From Melampsora larici-populina 98AG31 (lineage: Eukaryota > Basidiomycota > Pucciniomycetes > Pucciniales > Melampsoraceae): 64,000 bases of DNA. This document shows, in pieces, positions 34,701-46,130 of this stretch. The number at the start of each line of letters is the position of its first letter. Positions within the stretch are counted from its first letter, which is position 1. The stretch spans positions 2,842,524-2,906,523 of the forward strand of contig NW_006768766.1 of assembly GCF_000204055.1 (NCBI RefSeq). The letters run 5' to 3'. The notes under the pieces were generated by a model. That model was not told where the DNA came from and searched no databases. It worked only from the letters and a program-made list of their open reading frames with translations. Position numbers and translations under genes: made by a program.

Positions 34701-35079
34701 TTTCAGCTCTAGTATCGAGATTATATTGAGATTCGGTTGGATTAAGTTTGAGTTGATGATGAAGATGTTTTGATGATGTCGATGTCGATCGATTCTGATT
34801 TAGAACGCTTTCGAAGTTTTGAGAATTAAGCTGAGAAGTTTGATCTAAAAATGAATCATTTAAAGTTGAATGAAATCGAGGTGAGATCGATCTAGGATGT
34901 TTTTTGTTAGCATTAGTATTAGATTTCGATGCTGAAGTTGAAGTTGAGGATGAGGTGTTGAAGTGATGATGATGATGATGATTAGTAATCTGGTAAGTAT
35001 TTTCCTCTTGGTTCGGTTGTGATTCCGATTTGATATTGAAACCTTGATCGATGAATTGCTTTGAATTGTCTTTAATCAT
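31789..35079 (-). CDS. Fungal transcription factor with middle homology region, no Zn2Cys6 cluster
   Basis: Ten exons are proposed: 35079-34071, 33972-33770, 33655-33501, 33422-33370, 33290-33197, 33114-33046, 32942-32773, 32725-32520, 32381-32176 and 32080-31789. All introns are GT-AG and phases agree, giving about 818 residues. The first 336 residues are disordered (poly-His, Asn/Ser/Gln-rich). The rest resembles the fungal-specific transcription factor domain: ELRANDLIGTGRVT with YHAQAYWDLFF, SDLLLASVLSVSA, HSICAHFVTLSLTLNLHK, then EKGRLWLLVVIYSH. The usual Cys6 zinc cluster is absent; exon 1 has a single cysteine. Either DNA binding is lost or an upstream exon is missed. The last exon may instead splice at GTGAGT near 31798 to a short extra exon. 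Nuclear regulatory role is inferred. Confidence 0.7.
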
Positions 35080-37716
35080 CTTTTCCTTTCCTTATTTAAT
35101 CCCCTATCCAATCCAAATCACATTTACAAACTTTTTCACTTCACTTCACTTCACTCGATTCATTCAATTAAATAGTGTAATCTTCTTTTTTTTTTTTTCT
35201 TTTGTAGAGATTTTAATTTTTCTATCAGATTGAAGAGTTTAAAGAATTGTTTTAAATTGTAAGTCGAATCGAATTTAAGTTGTGTAGAGTCAGAGTGGTT
35301 TGATAACTTTCTAAATTCTGTTGGGTAAACTAAATCACTTGAAATCCTATCGATCCAATCAATCAATCGATCAAATTGAATTCTAAATCAGATTTCTAAA
35401 TCGTCACTTTACAAACTCTTGCTTGATCGATCGATTTTCAATTCAGTCTCAATCTGATTCTACCATACTTTCACTCAAACCGATTCATTAATCTTCTCTG
35501 TTTTCCATCTCATTACGTTTTGAATTCTTAAAGTTGTTTGGACTTCGCTTCGTTTTCGATTTCCAACCCCAATTTCCTTGATAAATCAAATCGATTCCTT
35601 CTTCTATGTATTGTAGTATCTTCAAAATTGTATTTCACGTAAGTATGTATCCGCAGGTGAAATCAGAGAGATGAGGACCCTGGAAAGCTCCTGGAGAACA
35701 AACCGTCCTGAGGGGGTTTTCGGATACCGGTGTTTTGTGAAGTCATGTCACATGGTACCAGAGATGTGACAGGTGCAAAAGATGCGCCTCAACGAGGGCT
35801 ATCAGATGGTACACATGTCTGACCCTGAACATGACTGGTGGCTTGGGAAATGTGTGATTTGTAACTTTTGCCCCCCCAGACCGACGAAAATCCATACCGG
35901 CTCGGGTCGGGTACTTACATACGGATATCTCGGTGATTACACGTGGTACAAAACTGAAAGTATATGTAATCGAGAGCCCTGATCAAGGCGCTTCTCCTAC
36001 CACCGAGAAATCCATGTTAACCCACCTCTCCTCGGGGCAAATAGTGAAAGTGTGAGGGCCGGGGCCGGAATGGATCGAGGACGGTTTGTTCTCCAGGAGC
36101 TTTCCGGGGTCCTGAGAGATGCCATCATGCATGCATGTACATTTTGTACAATAAGCAACAATGTGATGCTCACAAAGTGTGATGCAAGGTGATGTATCAA
36201 TGCCTCGGAGGTCCAAACGCACAACGACTTCCGATGACCCGAAAAGCTTGTTTGGCCCGAGTACCGAGTCACCCTCCAATAAGATTGGTTTTAGAACTTC
36301 AGTAGAGTTTCCCCAACGCTTTTCATAAACCGCTAAACCAAGTTGCTCAGCAAGCTAAGCCAAAAACTCAGCAAAACTGCATGCATACAATTTTTTTTTC
36401 TGCCAAAAGGCGCTTCAAAGATATTCAAATTGATTAATAAAAGAATCAAATAATTGTCAGACATTAGAAAACTCAGATATAAACTTGAATATAAGGAATA
36501 GTAAGGTCTAAGAACAATGCGCTAGTGTAGTAAGTATAAAGTGCAGATGTATAGGTTCAAAATCAATTTAGAGTAGACCAAAGCAACATATATCAAAGAA
36601 CAAATGGGCAGGGTAATAGAAGAAATGAAGATGGAAATAACGGAAATTGAACTGAAGAAGATAACTTTGAGTGAGAGTAAACTTCATCAATTTCAATTCC
36701 TTTCTTTATAGGTCTTATACAAATTTAAATTTTCTACTATATAAAGTTCTTAATAAGAATACCTCTAGAAAATTTTTGATTAATTCCAATTAAAGATCAA
36801 TAAGGGAGCTGCATAATAATTGAGGAATAATTAAATAAGTGAAATCAAGATATATTTGAGTTTATATTGATATAATTGATGAAAGAATTCCGGTTTGAAA
36901 CCAAATAGGGCACTGAATATTCAAAGAAGATGTGTCAGTGTGGTTGCTTTAATAAAAAGACTAATAATTTCATATGATCAAAAGTGTTAACTTCATTCGG
37001 GTATATAGAAAACCGAAAAAAGAACAGGAAAGAAAATCTGATTGTGTGAACAAATCATCATAAATATAAATTTAATTTTTGAACATAAAATTTGATAATA
37101 AATAATCAAGATGATATTTACATATGTAGATTCTTATAAGGAATGGAAATCCAATTGATTTTTGGAAGTGGGTGCTGTATATGATGTTAAATTGTTTTCA
37201 GATCGTGGATTGAGTTCCGAAGAGATTGAAGACATAGATGAACGTACAATAATATAATACCGGTTATGAATCTCATGAGGGAGCTGTAAAGAGATGATGG
37301 ATTATTTAATATTCCGGAGTGTGTCCCGATTAAGAGTAATTGCATGATAAACATTGGAAGAATGTTTTAAAAAATCCAAAAAGAGGAAAGCCTATATACT
37401 TGTAAGAAATATAGGATACGAGGAAAGTTCAAAAAGATAATTGAATTGATAAACAGATGAAGAGATGAGTGAAATAGTTATAAGATGATGTTGATACTGA
37501 CATTTGTGAAACCAATCAAGTTATATCTAATTATGTTATCTGCAAAGAAAATGATCAAAAAGAAAGGAGAAGTTAGAATTCCACAAAAAATGGTCATTAT
37601 CAATAAGAAAAGCATTTAAGAGAGATGAGACAGTGAAATTAGAAATGTGACAGGCCGGTTATTCACAGGGCATGGTGGTAAATAAGACAGATGAGAGAGA
37701 GGTGAGGAATTATTGA
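35080..37716. other. Intergenic, A+T-rich, with one ~450-bp inverted-repeat unit
   Basis: At 35671-35709 and 36079-36117 a ~38-bp segment (GGAAAGCTCCTGGAGAACAA) occurs in inverted orientation, bounding a more G+C-rich ~450-bp unit that is probably a small non-autonomous element. From 36300 to 37716 the DNA is very A+T-rich without recognisable features. Confidence 0.45.
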
Positions 37717-37724
37717 AAAGAATA

Positions 37725-40700
37725 GGATCCCACTATTTAGAGCCCCCTTGGCTGATATCCGGAGGCCCCCGGGTTTCTACCAAAACCCGCGTAACTCAAA
37801 GGCACCCCGTCATTTTCAGCCTATATAATGCATGATCGGACCTCAAGGGCTTATCAAGGGCTCCCTAACCGGGCACCAAAACACGAATGAGCCCCTTTTG
37901 GAACGTCAATTAACTTCTTTCGAGCCCCTTCACCATTGATGGGGCTCGAAATATGAAGACAACAACTGCAAGGGCTCCCAAATTGCTTGGCGCCCGGACC
38001 GGCCCCTGCATGTCGGACATCACTGGCCCTTCGGCCATACCCTTCATATAGAAGTTCCTCCGCTCTCCCTCACAATACTTTCCTTGTCCAATTTTCTTCC
38101 CTTCCTCAATTTCCTTGATTTTCTTACTTCTATCACTTAATCCCAACTTTAAACCACCGAACCCTGTAATAACTCAGTTCATACATACCTGTTCAAACCA
38201 TCTCACTCTCAACACAGATTCCATTCACTTGAACGCACAATCTTTCCAACTTTAACACTTGATATAGTGTACAGTATGGACCACCCAAACCCCGTTCCCC
38301 CACAACAGCCGGTGACATTCAAAGCTGTACATGTACATGCACATCCAAATTCTCATTTGATTCAAACAAACCACATGATCCATCCACATCCAAGTCCAAC
38401 TCCGAGCGGAATCATACCATCACATCTTGACACTTGCTTTCCTACCCCGCAATTACCATACCCTCCCTCCGCTAGGCAAGATATATCAGGTGCACCACCA
38501 CCACCAACTAATTTGTACTGTCAACCTCCTCCACCTTCTTTGTATTCTCACCCTCCCCCGATTTCTTCTTTTCTTTTGTATTCTCAAGGTCCTTCACCTC
38601 ACTCGCACTTTTACTCTCAAGCACCTCCTTTTCCTGGCTCGTATTCTCAAGCTCCGCCGAACGTCTCATACTCTCAAGCTCCTCCTCTTACTGGCTCGTA
38701 TTCTCAAGCTCCTGGCTTCTACGCTCAAGGTCAAGAAAGCTCGTACACTCCACACTCTCGACCTACTGCTCAAGCTCAACACTCGTACTCTCACCAAGCC
38801 TCGTATCATCAAACCGCTCCTGGAGGTTCAATGTGTCTACCAAACTACGGAACCCCTCATCATCATTACCATCACCCTCCTATCGAAAATCTACCATGGA
38901 AACCACCAATTACTCAATCTCAATCTCAATCTCTTTCTCACCATCCGCCTATGAACCCGCACTTACCTGTCACAACTCACTCGGCTTTATCTACTCAAAA
39001 TGAAGGGACTGCTAGTGCTAGCATTGATGCCGCAACTCCCGGAGCTCTAACTTTGAATCAGACTAGTACATCCTCTTCAACATCAAACCAATCAAACCAT
39101 TTGGAAACAACTCACAACGTGCAAACACCTCCATTGGCCTTAAACAATGTTGATGTGGCCGATGTAGATGTAGATGAAGCAGCCCTCGATGAAAGAGACA
39201 TTGACTGGCCTCCCCTCGGTATGTTTGAGAAGATCACTGTTTTGTGTTCACTTCGCACCTTTTTTTTCACTTCCTTACAAGCTAATGTTATGTTTGTATA
39301 TGTTCTATTCAACAGGTGCAACTCCTGTTTGCTCACTCACCGGACCCAAAATAGGTAAACAGTTCATTGAAAGGGAGAACGGTGTGATGTACATCAACGC
39401 AGTTGCTTGACACCAAGGTTACGCTGTGGCCATCAAAAGTCATAAGAAACTTAGAGAACACACTATTTGAGTTTATCTATGATGCTCCCTGGGCAACAAA
39501 GTACCTTCCGTCGCTCAAAAGCGCTCGTCGTCTTCCAAAAAGACTGGGTGTCCTTTCAAAGTGTCTCTCAATTATTGAACCAATGTAGATCGCTGGGTTG
39601 TATGTCAAGACGTGAAGAAATCCGACAAACAGACGCACAACCATGAACCATTCGATAATCCTCACAACATGTCCATTTACCAAAGATTCAATCCAACGGC
39701 CAATCAACAAATTGATCTCCTTTCTTCAGCAGGTGTTCGCGCAGCTCACATAAGATCCCTCATCAATGTTGAACCGGGTTCTCAACCGTTGTTGCGCAAC
39801 ATACACAATGTTTGGACCTGCTTGAGGGACAATTGGCTCAACGGTCGAACGCTGATTCAGGGCTTATTCGATCTCATCGTGTCCAGTCATTGGGCCCATC
39901 GCACATTAACATCACCCAATGGTACACTTCTAAACCTATTTTTCGCTAGTCCCTCCGGCATCCAATTGGCTCGAAGATTCTCAACCGTCTTAAGTATGGA
40001 TTGCACTTATAAAACCAACCGCTTTAATCTACCACTCTTACATATTGTCGGCACGACAAACACTCATCGTTCATTTACGGTGGCCATGTGCTTTCTAACT
40101 AATGAAAAGCAAGAACAATACGAATGGGCTTTAAAGCAACTCGCCAAAATTCTTTATCAAGACGAGGATGAAAACACCACCGTCAAAATGCCCGAAACGT
40201 TTGCCACAGATGCAGAGACTGCGCTAATCAATGCTATCGCCACCGTCTTTCCCCAATCAGTGCACATACTTTGTGTATGGCACATCAATCACAATGTTGC
40301 TAAAAATTGTGAGGGTAAATTTTCCGATGCGGAATGGACCACTTTTATGAAACTTTGGAATTCATTTGTATCTTCAACGTCAACTGCGGATTACAACGTT
40401 AACCTCGAGGCGGTTTCCAAAATGGCCAGAGCTCATGATGTCTTTGCCTATTTGGAAAGCACATGGCTTGGTAGAACTGATAAGTTTGTTACGTTATTCA
40501 CATCCCAGACGCCTCATTTTGGAAATTCATCCACCTCTCGTATGGAGGGCAGTCATTATCGTGCAAAACGGTTCCTCTATGGTCGCCACAACGATTTTAT
40601 CACATGCTTCAATGCCTTCAAGCGGTTCGAAGAACATCAAATGAGCGAAATCATGATCTTGGTCAGCATTGAGGAAACCAAGACTCTTCAAGGTCTTCCT

Positions 40701-43700
40701 CAGTTCTTCAAAGACCTGCACGGTGTTATCTTGCATTTCGCCCTGAAGAGGCTCAAACTCCAGTACGATTTATTACCAGAAGCACTTGAAAGACCATGCA
40801 CTCACACTTTTTGTGGAGCCTGGGGCCTACCCTGTTCACACGAACTTGCTTCACAAAGAGACAATGTCGATTATCTCTCTCCTGACGTGATTCATTCTCA
40901 ATGGAAACTAGTGATGGAAGTTACCCCAGATACTCATGACGGCCTCGTGGCTGCGGCACGCGTCAAGTTCCAACAATTACTAGAGCTACCCAAACATACC
41001 CTTCGAAAAGTGTTTGGCAAAATAGGCCTGATCCAAACAGGCCAATATTCTCTTGTTCCAATCATGAACGCGGAGGTTAAAACCGACACTTGAGGCCGAC
41101 CTCGAGCTGCAGATGCCAAAGGGAAGCGGCAAGTCTCTCCTGAAGGTTGATGGAAATCGAATATGGAGCTCGATGATGCCGCCAAACGGCCTCGAGTTGT
41201 CAGATGCAGCCTGTGCCTCACTGCTGGACACAAAATCACCACTTGTCCTCTTCGTCGCACGCCTACTTCAGCACCTGCAACTACGGTTGCGTCGACCAGC
41301 ACAATCTTGTTGTCAAATCCTGCTACGTTGGTCGATTTACCTCTCATTTCCAAAGAACAAGCTCTGTTGAATGATTACTATTACATGATTGATGAGGACA
41401 ACGTGGACCAATCTGACTCTGCCTCTGCAGAGTCATTTGATTTGTTTGATGAATCAGACGTCGATCATGTGTTAGAACAAGAAGATTAAGTGCCCAAATG
41501 TCCTTTCTGCGAAGAACCCCTCCCCGCCAAGCCTTTGAAGAAACTCATCGATCTGAAAGCTGTTCTCTTGGCCATGCCAAATTCTCACCAATTGTCGGTA
41601 AGTTTTTCTTACTTTAATGTTAATCATAAGATAAGATGCTCAACTGGTGTGTTTCTCAGTGGACCCAAACGGCCAAATTTTGTCAATTACATCAAGCTGA
41701 ATGTGAGACTATCCCTCTTGGTGTAAGCAAAGGATGGCCTACTGTCATTGATTTCAACGGTTTGCAAGAGTAAGTACAATCAATTGTGTCCCATCCAAAC
41801 CAATCATCTCTCTGATGTTGATGGTTTATACACATAGCCGTATCAATCAATATACAGGTGTATTGAGCAATATAATCAACAGGACTGAAGTATTGTCTTA
41901 CCTCATTTGCGCTGAGAAAAGAGGGCAAAACCGTGGTCATCTTGACAGCATGATTGAGGTCGAGCAGCCTGGATAGTGAGTACTTCACTGATTATGTCGG
42001 GTAGTGCTAGTTTCTAACAATTTTGTTCTCAATAGCTATGGATATGAAGGCTATGAAGTGATTGTAAGAAGCCTTGAGGTTATCTTCATCAACGACAAAT
42101 CATCGCCCCATCACCTTGATGGACATAAAGCTGCGCCTCCCACGCCGGACTCATTTCTTCGACAAGTCCTCATTCACAAAGTCGCGACTTGTTTAATTGC
42201 TGAAGATTTACACTTTGAACGCACGGACCCACGAGTGAAAGTGACTTTGGAAACCAGCCGAGGTTTTGGGGTGGCAGTATTTCCAATGCCCCAAGATCTA
42301 ACCGAATTGAGCAAGAGGAAAATCAAACGCATTACGTCGGTGGTCTCCAGTGCTCGACCTCACACTTCTGCGCCTGTCCGCGTTCTGGAAAAGAGCGCGC
42401 TGGTGAAGCCAGCCGAACAAAGAATATTGAAGCAATTGCCTAGTATCATTATACCACACATTAAGTCTATCTACAATCCTCCACCCTATGGCAACTGTGG
42501 GTTTTACGCAATTGCTAATGCCCTGCGATGTAATAAAGGGGATGCTTATGTATTAGTTCTTCGACACTTACGCGAAGAACTGTTCAAGAATTGTGACATC
42601 CATGAACAGCTTATATTGACTTCCCCCGGAATGCAATCTCGCCGTAAGGTGACTTGACAAACGGCACCAGCGGCTACCAAAATAGTTGATGATCTCCTGC
42701 ATCGACTTCAGCCCCAAGACACCACTTGTGGTGAAGAGTATTGGATGTGCATGCCTTACTTAGGCTATGTAATTGCGAGTGTTTATGAGTGCCCGGTGAT
42801 TCTCTTCAATCCAATCAAATCCAATTGTTACACCTTTTTCCCTTATCGCACGGCACCCAACAGGAATAATCCTATCATTCTTGGCTTTGTCAACCGTGGT
42901 CACTTTGTCAATTTTAGTGTGGCGGCGGGGGCACTTCCATTTCCCAAAATATATGGTAACTCCCTCTCACCTACAATAACTGTGACCAACATTCCCGGTT
43001 GGATTAGCAAGTATCAAGTGCAATTGCGTCTTTGGGCTCAGAGTGAATAATTTGATTCTTATATGTGGTATTGTTCATATAATTCACTGTGCCAACCAGG
43101 TGTTTTTGTATGTAGTTGTTACCTGTCCTGTTTCTCATATTTTTCTTGTTTGTGATATTTTTCTTGTTTGTGTATGCCCCACACCTTCCTTCATTCTTTT
43201 GTCCTGTTTCTCATCTCTTTCTTGTTTGTGTATGCCCAACACCTTCAATTTTTTATGACTATATGCCCGTGAGGGGCCAAATCCCCCTCCATCTATGCTA
43301 TCTTTGCCTTGTCAAATTGTCTATGCATTGTCAATTCATGATTGTTTATGCCAATGTGCTTGTGTGCGGAGTCTTCGAGAGAGAGATCCTGCTCTACGGT
43401 GATATCTCATCTTGTTCAAGAGCGAGGCTTGCTCAAAGTGAGGTGACCAACCATCTCATGAAGTCAATGTTTAAATCTTTGTTAATTAGGATCGATCCAT
43501 TACTTATGGAGTCATTGTCATTGGGTAGTCGGTCACGGTCAACATGATGAGCAAGCATGAAAATGAAGGAAGAAATTTAATAAAATTAAATCGAGGCCCT
43601 TGAGGAGCCCCCTTGCGGAGCCCCTTCTCGTAAATAGGGCGCCTGATTTATTTGGAGCCCCAGATCCAACCCAAAATGGGGCTTCGGATATTGTTCCGAG

Positions 43701-43720
43701 GGCTCTAAATAGTGGGATCC
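37725..43720 (+). mobile_element. Mutator-like element (MULE), 5996 bp, 8-bp TSD
   Basis: The ends are inverted copies beginning GGATCCCACTATTTAGAGCC. The octamer AAAGAATA is exactly duplicated at 37717-37724 and 43721-43728, within the 8-11 bp range of Mutator elements. Both ends are rich in GAGCCCC/GGGGCTC motifs. A perfect 11-bp-stem hairpin lies at 37918-37951. The interior encodes one long multidomain protein on the plus strand. Past its stop, an imperfect repeat (TCCTGTTTCTCAT … TTGTTTGTGTATGCCC) occurs at about 43128-43185 and 43201-43246. Confidence 0.92.
38276..43050 (+). pseudogene. MULE polyprotein: FAR1 domain, MULE transposase, CCHC knuckle, RTC4-like, OTU protease
   Basis: Five exons fit one continuous frame: 38276-39218, 39316-41597, 41660-41769, 41838-41975 and 42036-43050. 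Together they would encode about 1495 residues. In order: a Pro/Ser/Tyr-rich N-terminus with YSQAPP repeats; a FAR1-type zinc domain (CSLGNK … GCPF … HNHEP); the MULE transposase core (STVLSMDCTYKTNRF, TFATDAETALI, LCVWHINHNVAKN); an AT-hook-like GRPR and knuckle CSLCLTAGHKITTC; an RTC4-like domain (CPFCEEPLP, FCQLHQAECETIPLG, GWPTVIDFNGL, GYYGYEGYEV); and an OTU-type cysteine protease (YGNCGFYAIANAL with Cys, GHFVNFSV with His). Seven TGA codons (39408, 39468, 39480, 39576, 41091, 41148, 42655) and one TAA (41487) interrupt it, so this copy is dead. Whether TAA 41487 is instead a true stop between two genes is open. Confidence 0.85.
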
Positions 43721-43728
43721 AAAGAATA

Positions 43729-45087
43729 ATAGGTACAGGTGTGGTGGTGACGTAGCCACAACAATAGCCACAACGAGCGATATAAGTGTTCACATGTTGG
43801 GTGATTTGTGCTTTCCACTTCTCCAAAATATCTTAAATCCCTCATTACCATATTTCAATGAAGATGCTCTTCACCTTCACGATGATCATATATAATTGTG
43901 GATGATCACAAACTCCGCTTCTTCCCACTTTTGATTTGTGAGTTTAGCTCAGATCACCACAAACTCCCAAACCTATCATTTTGACTCTACAGTTGCAAAA
44001 GTTAAGAGACCAGTTGAAATGCCAACAGGAAAACCAGTCAATCATCTATTACCATCATTATCTAAATCTTTCAACAATTTAATAATTCTAGAGATAAGCA
44101 CATACATACCAGTCTCAATTTTTGACCTTGAATAGATAACAAATGATCAGGATTACATGCATAGTAAATGGCAACCTGAATCATCATGTACCTCTGATAC
44201 TATCCCATATATATATGACTGGAGTACCCCCATGGATGGTGTTTAAATTTTGGTGCCTGGCCAGGCAGATTTGACTTAATGGTTAGATATCATTGAGAAA
44301 TTGATGATAAAGTACCATGTCAAGACCCATCAGCTCCAACATTAGCAGGACATAAAAAGAGCGTAATGAAAATTAAGGAAGATAGGAGAGGAGCTTGGAC
44401 ATTTAGATATGATATGTCATATAAAATAGGAAGAGTACATGTGAGCTCAAAGACTGTTTATTTGTGTGGTAAGAAGTTATGGTGGGTTGAAAAACTCCCT
44501 AGCCAAAATTTTCTTGCTCACATGCCAACTTCTGTGGATAACCCATAAGTCCCTCTTTGGCGGGCTTGTTTGCCAAGAGGCCCTTTTCTAGGCTAGGGCA
44601 AGAATGTAAAAGACAGGGAAATTGGAAATGTAATACAGAAAATCAAAAAGGTCATACATAAAGGGTAATCTGATATACAGGCACCCTTTGAGCACCCACT
44701 ATGGTTTCATTAACAACACAATTTTGCATCAGTTTGACACTAAATCATACACAGGTCCACTGTGGGCCTGTCTTAGACTCATGCTCACTGTGATCAATGT
44801 GTCAAATCATGCATGAGGGTTGTCTACATCTACGCACACCTAAATAAAGTCTTATCATAGACTTTTAGCACATCAAATGAGTCATGAACAGCCATCCATC
44901 CAGCTTTACATCCAACACCTTTACTTGACAACTTCCCTCTGATCTTGAGATACCAACATATCAACAGTGGTTCTTCCCTCTGAAGTTAAACCTTCCAAAT
45001 CATATTGTGCTTGTTTTTTCAAGAAAAAAACTTGCCCAATTGATTTTACTGAAGTCAAGTAACACAGTCTTGTTGCTCATGATCACC
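43729..45087. other. Intergenic, no supported gene
   Basis: A+T-rich DNA between the right TSD of the MULE and the left TSD of the GCM element. Short open frames at 43938 and 44366 lack any recognisable domain. Confidence 0.5.
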
Positions 45088-45126
45088 ATATGAAACGGGG
45101 AGGGGGAATTTTACACCGACTCCTTT

Positions 45127-45749
45127 CACTGCAGACATTATTCGGGTTCCCCAAGTGGGCAGGGAAAAATGATTGGGAGTATGATTTGTCATAAAATGGT
45201 CTATCACTCCACACCTGAGCCATAACACCCACACTACATATGTGTAGCAGGCTCAGTGAATATGTGGTTATCATGTACATACAGTTCTGCTCAGTTATCT
45301 GCTCATCAGGACAAGTTATTCATATGTAATACATGCTGTAACTTCTTTCAGATTGAAAAAAGCTTCCAAAAGATTGACTACATACACTGACTCAATGTTT
45401 TGGTGTGATCTCATCAACTCAACTGCATGTAACACACTTTCTGTTACTAAGACATAGCTTCAACAATATTGCCTGAGCAGCTACAGAATTATATGTAGTG
45501 AATTTTTGGGAAAAAAATTTCAAAGTCAAAAAAGTTACATGTGGTATAACATGTGATTTATTTATTCTGATGGGCAAAAAACTGAGCAGACCTGTATGTA
45601 CATGATAGACAACTATTGACTTAGCTTGCTGCACATATGTAGTGTGGGTGAAATGGCCCAGGTGTGCAGTATTAGATTCTTTTATGAAAAACTGTACTAT
45701 TAATCATTTTCCTCTGCCAAATTGGGGAAGTTGAATGATGTTTACAGTG
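45127..45749. mobile_element. CACTG-ended hairpin element in the left TIR, TSD TTT
   Basis: Ends CACTGCAGACATTATTC and GAATGATGTTTACAGTG are imperfect inverted copies. The arms pair for roughly 230 bp each (for example ATCATGTACATACAG with CTGTATGTACATGAT), so the whole 623 bp folds back. TTT is duplicated at 45124-45126 and 45750-45752. Removing the element restores GACTCC-TTT-ACACC, which matches the right-hand TIR of the host transposon and confirms the insertion point. CACTR ends with a 3-bp duplication suggest a CACTA-type non-autonomous element. Confidence 0.82.
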
Positions 45750-46130
45750 TTTACACCAAATCATCATGTGTAAAAGCAAGTCAGTGTAAAATTCCAAAAA
45801 AAGCGGGGGTTCTTAGATTTTTACACCTCTTTCGAATTTTTTATTTCGGTGTTAAAAAATACGGTGTAAAATATCCAGTGTAAAATTCATGTGGCCGGTG
45901 GTGAGGTTGAATTTTACATTGAAATCTTTACACATGTTACGGCGGTGTAAAAAATCTCAGTGTAAATTTCAAGTCTACACATGCAAAGTACAATTTTGCA
46001 CGTCTCATCTTTACACCGGGAATGCCTGTGTAAGCAGGCCATGTGCAAAAATCAAATTTTGGCACGCCTGAATTGATTTTTGCACCGAATATGTTACGCA
46101 GACTTGAGAAAAAAAACATGCGAGATAAAC
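45750..46130. repeat. Left subterminal repeat of GCM element
   Basis: Matches the reverse complement of 57300-57680. It contains about ten GTGTAAAA or TTTTACAC octamers, spaced irregularly in both orientations, a likely array of transposase binding sites. Confidence 0.8.

Noticed and set aside
39408..42657. TGA read as a sense (Arg) codon in transposon genes
   Set aside because: TGA ends apparently normal host genes here (for example the glycosyltransferase), and the stops are confined to decayed repeats; mutation of CGA is simpler than recoding.
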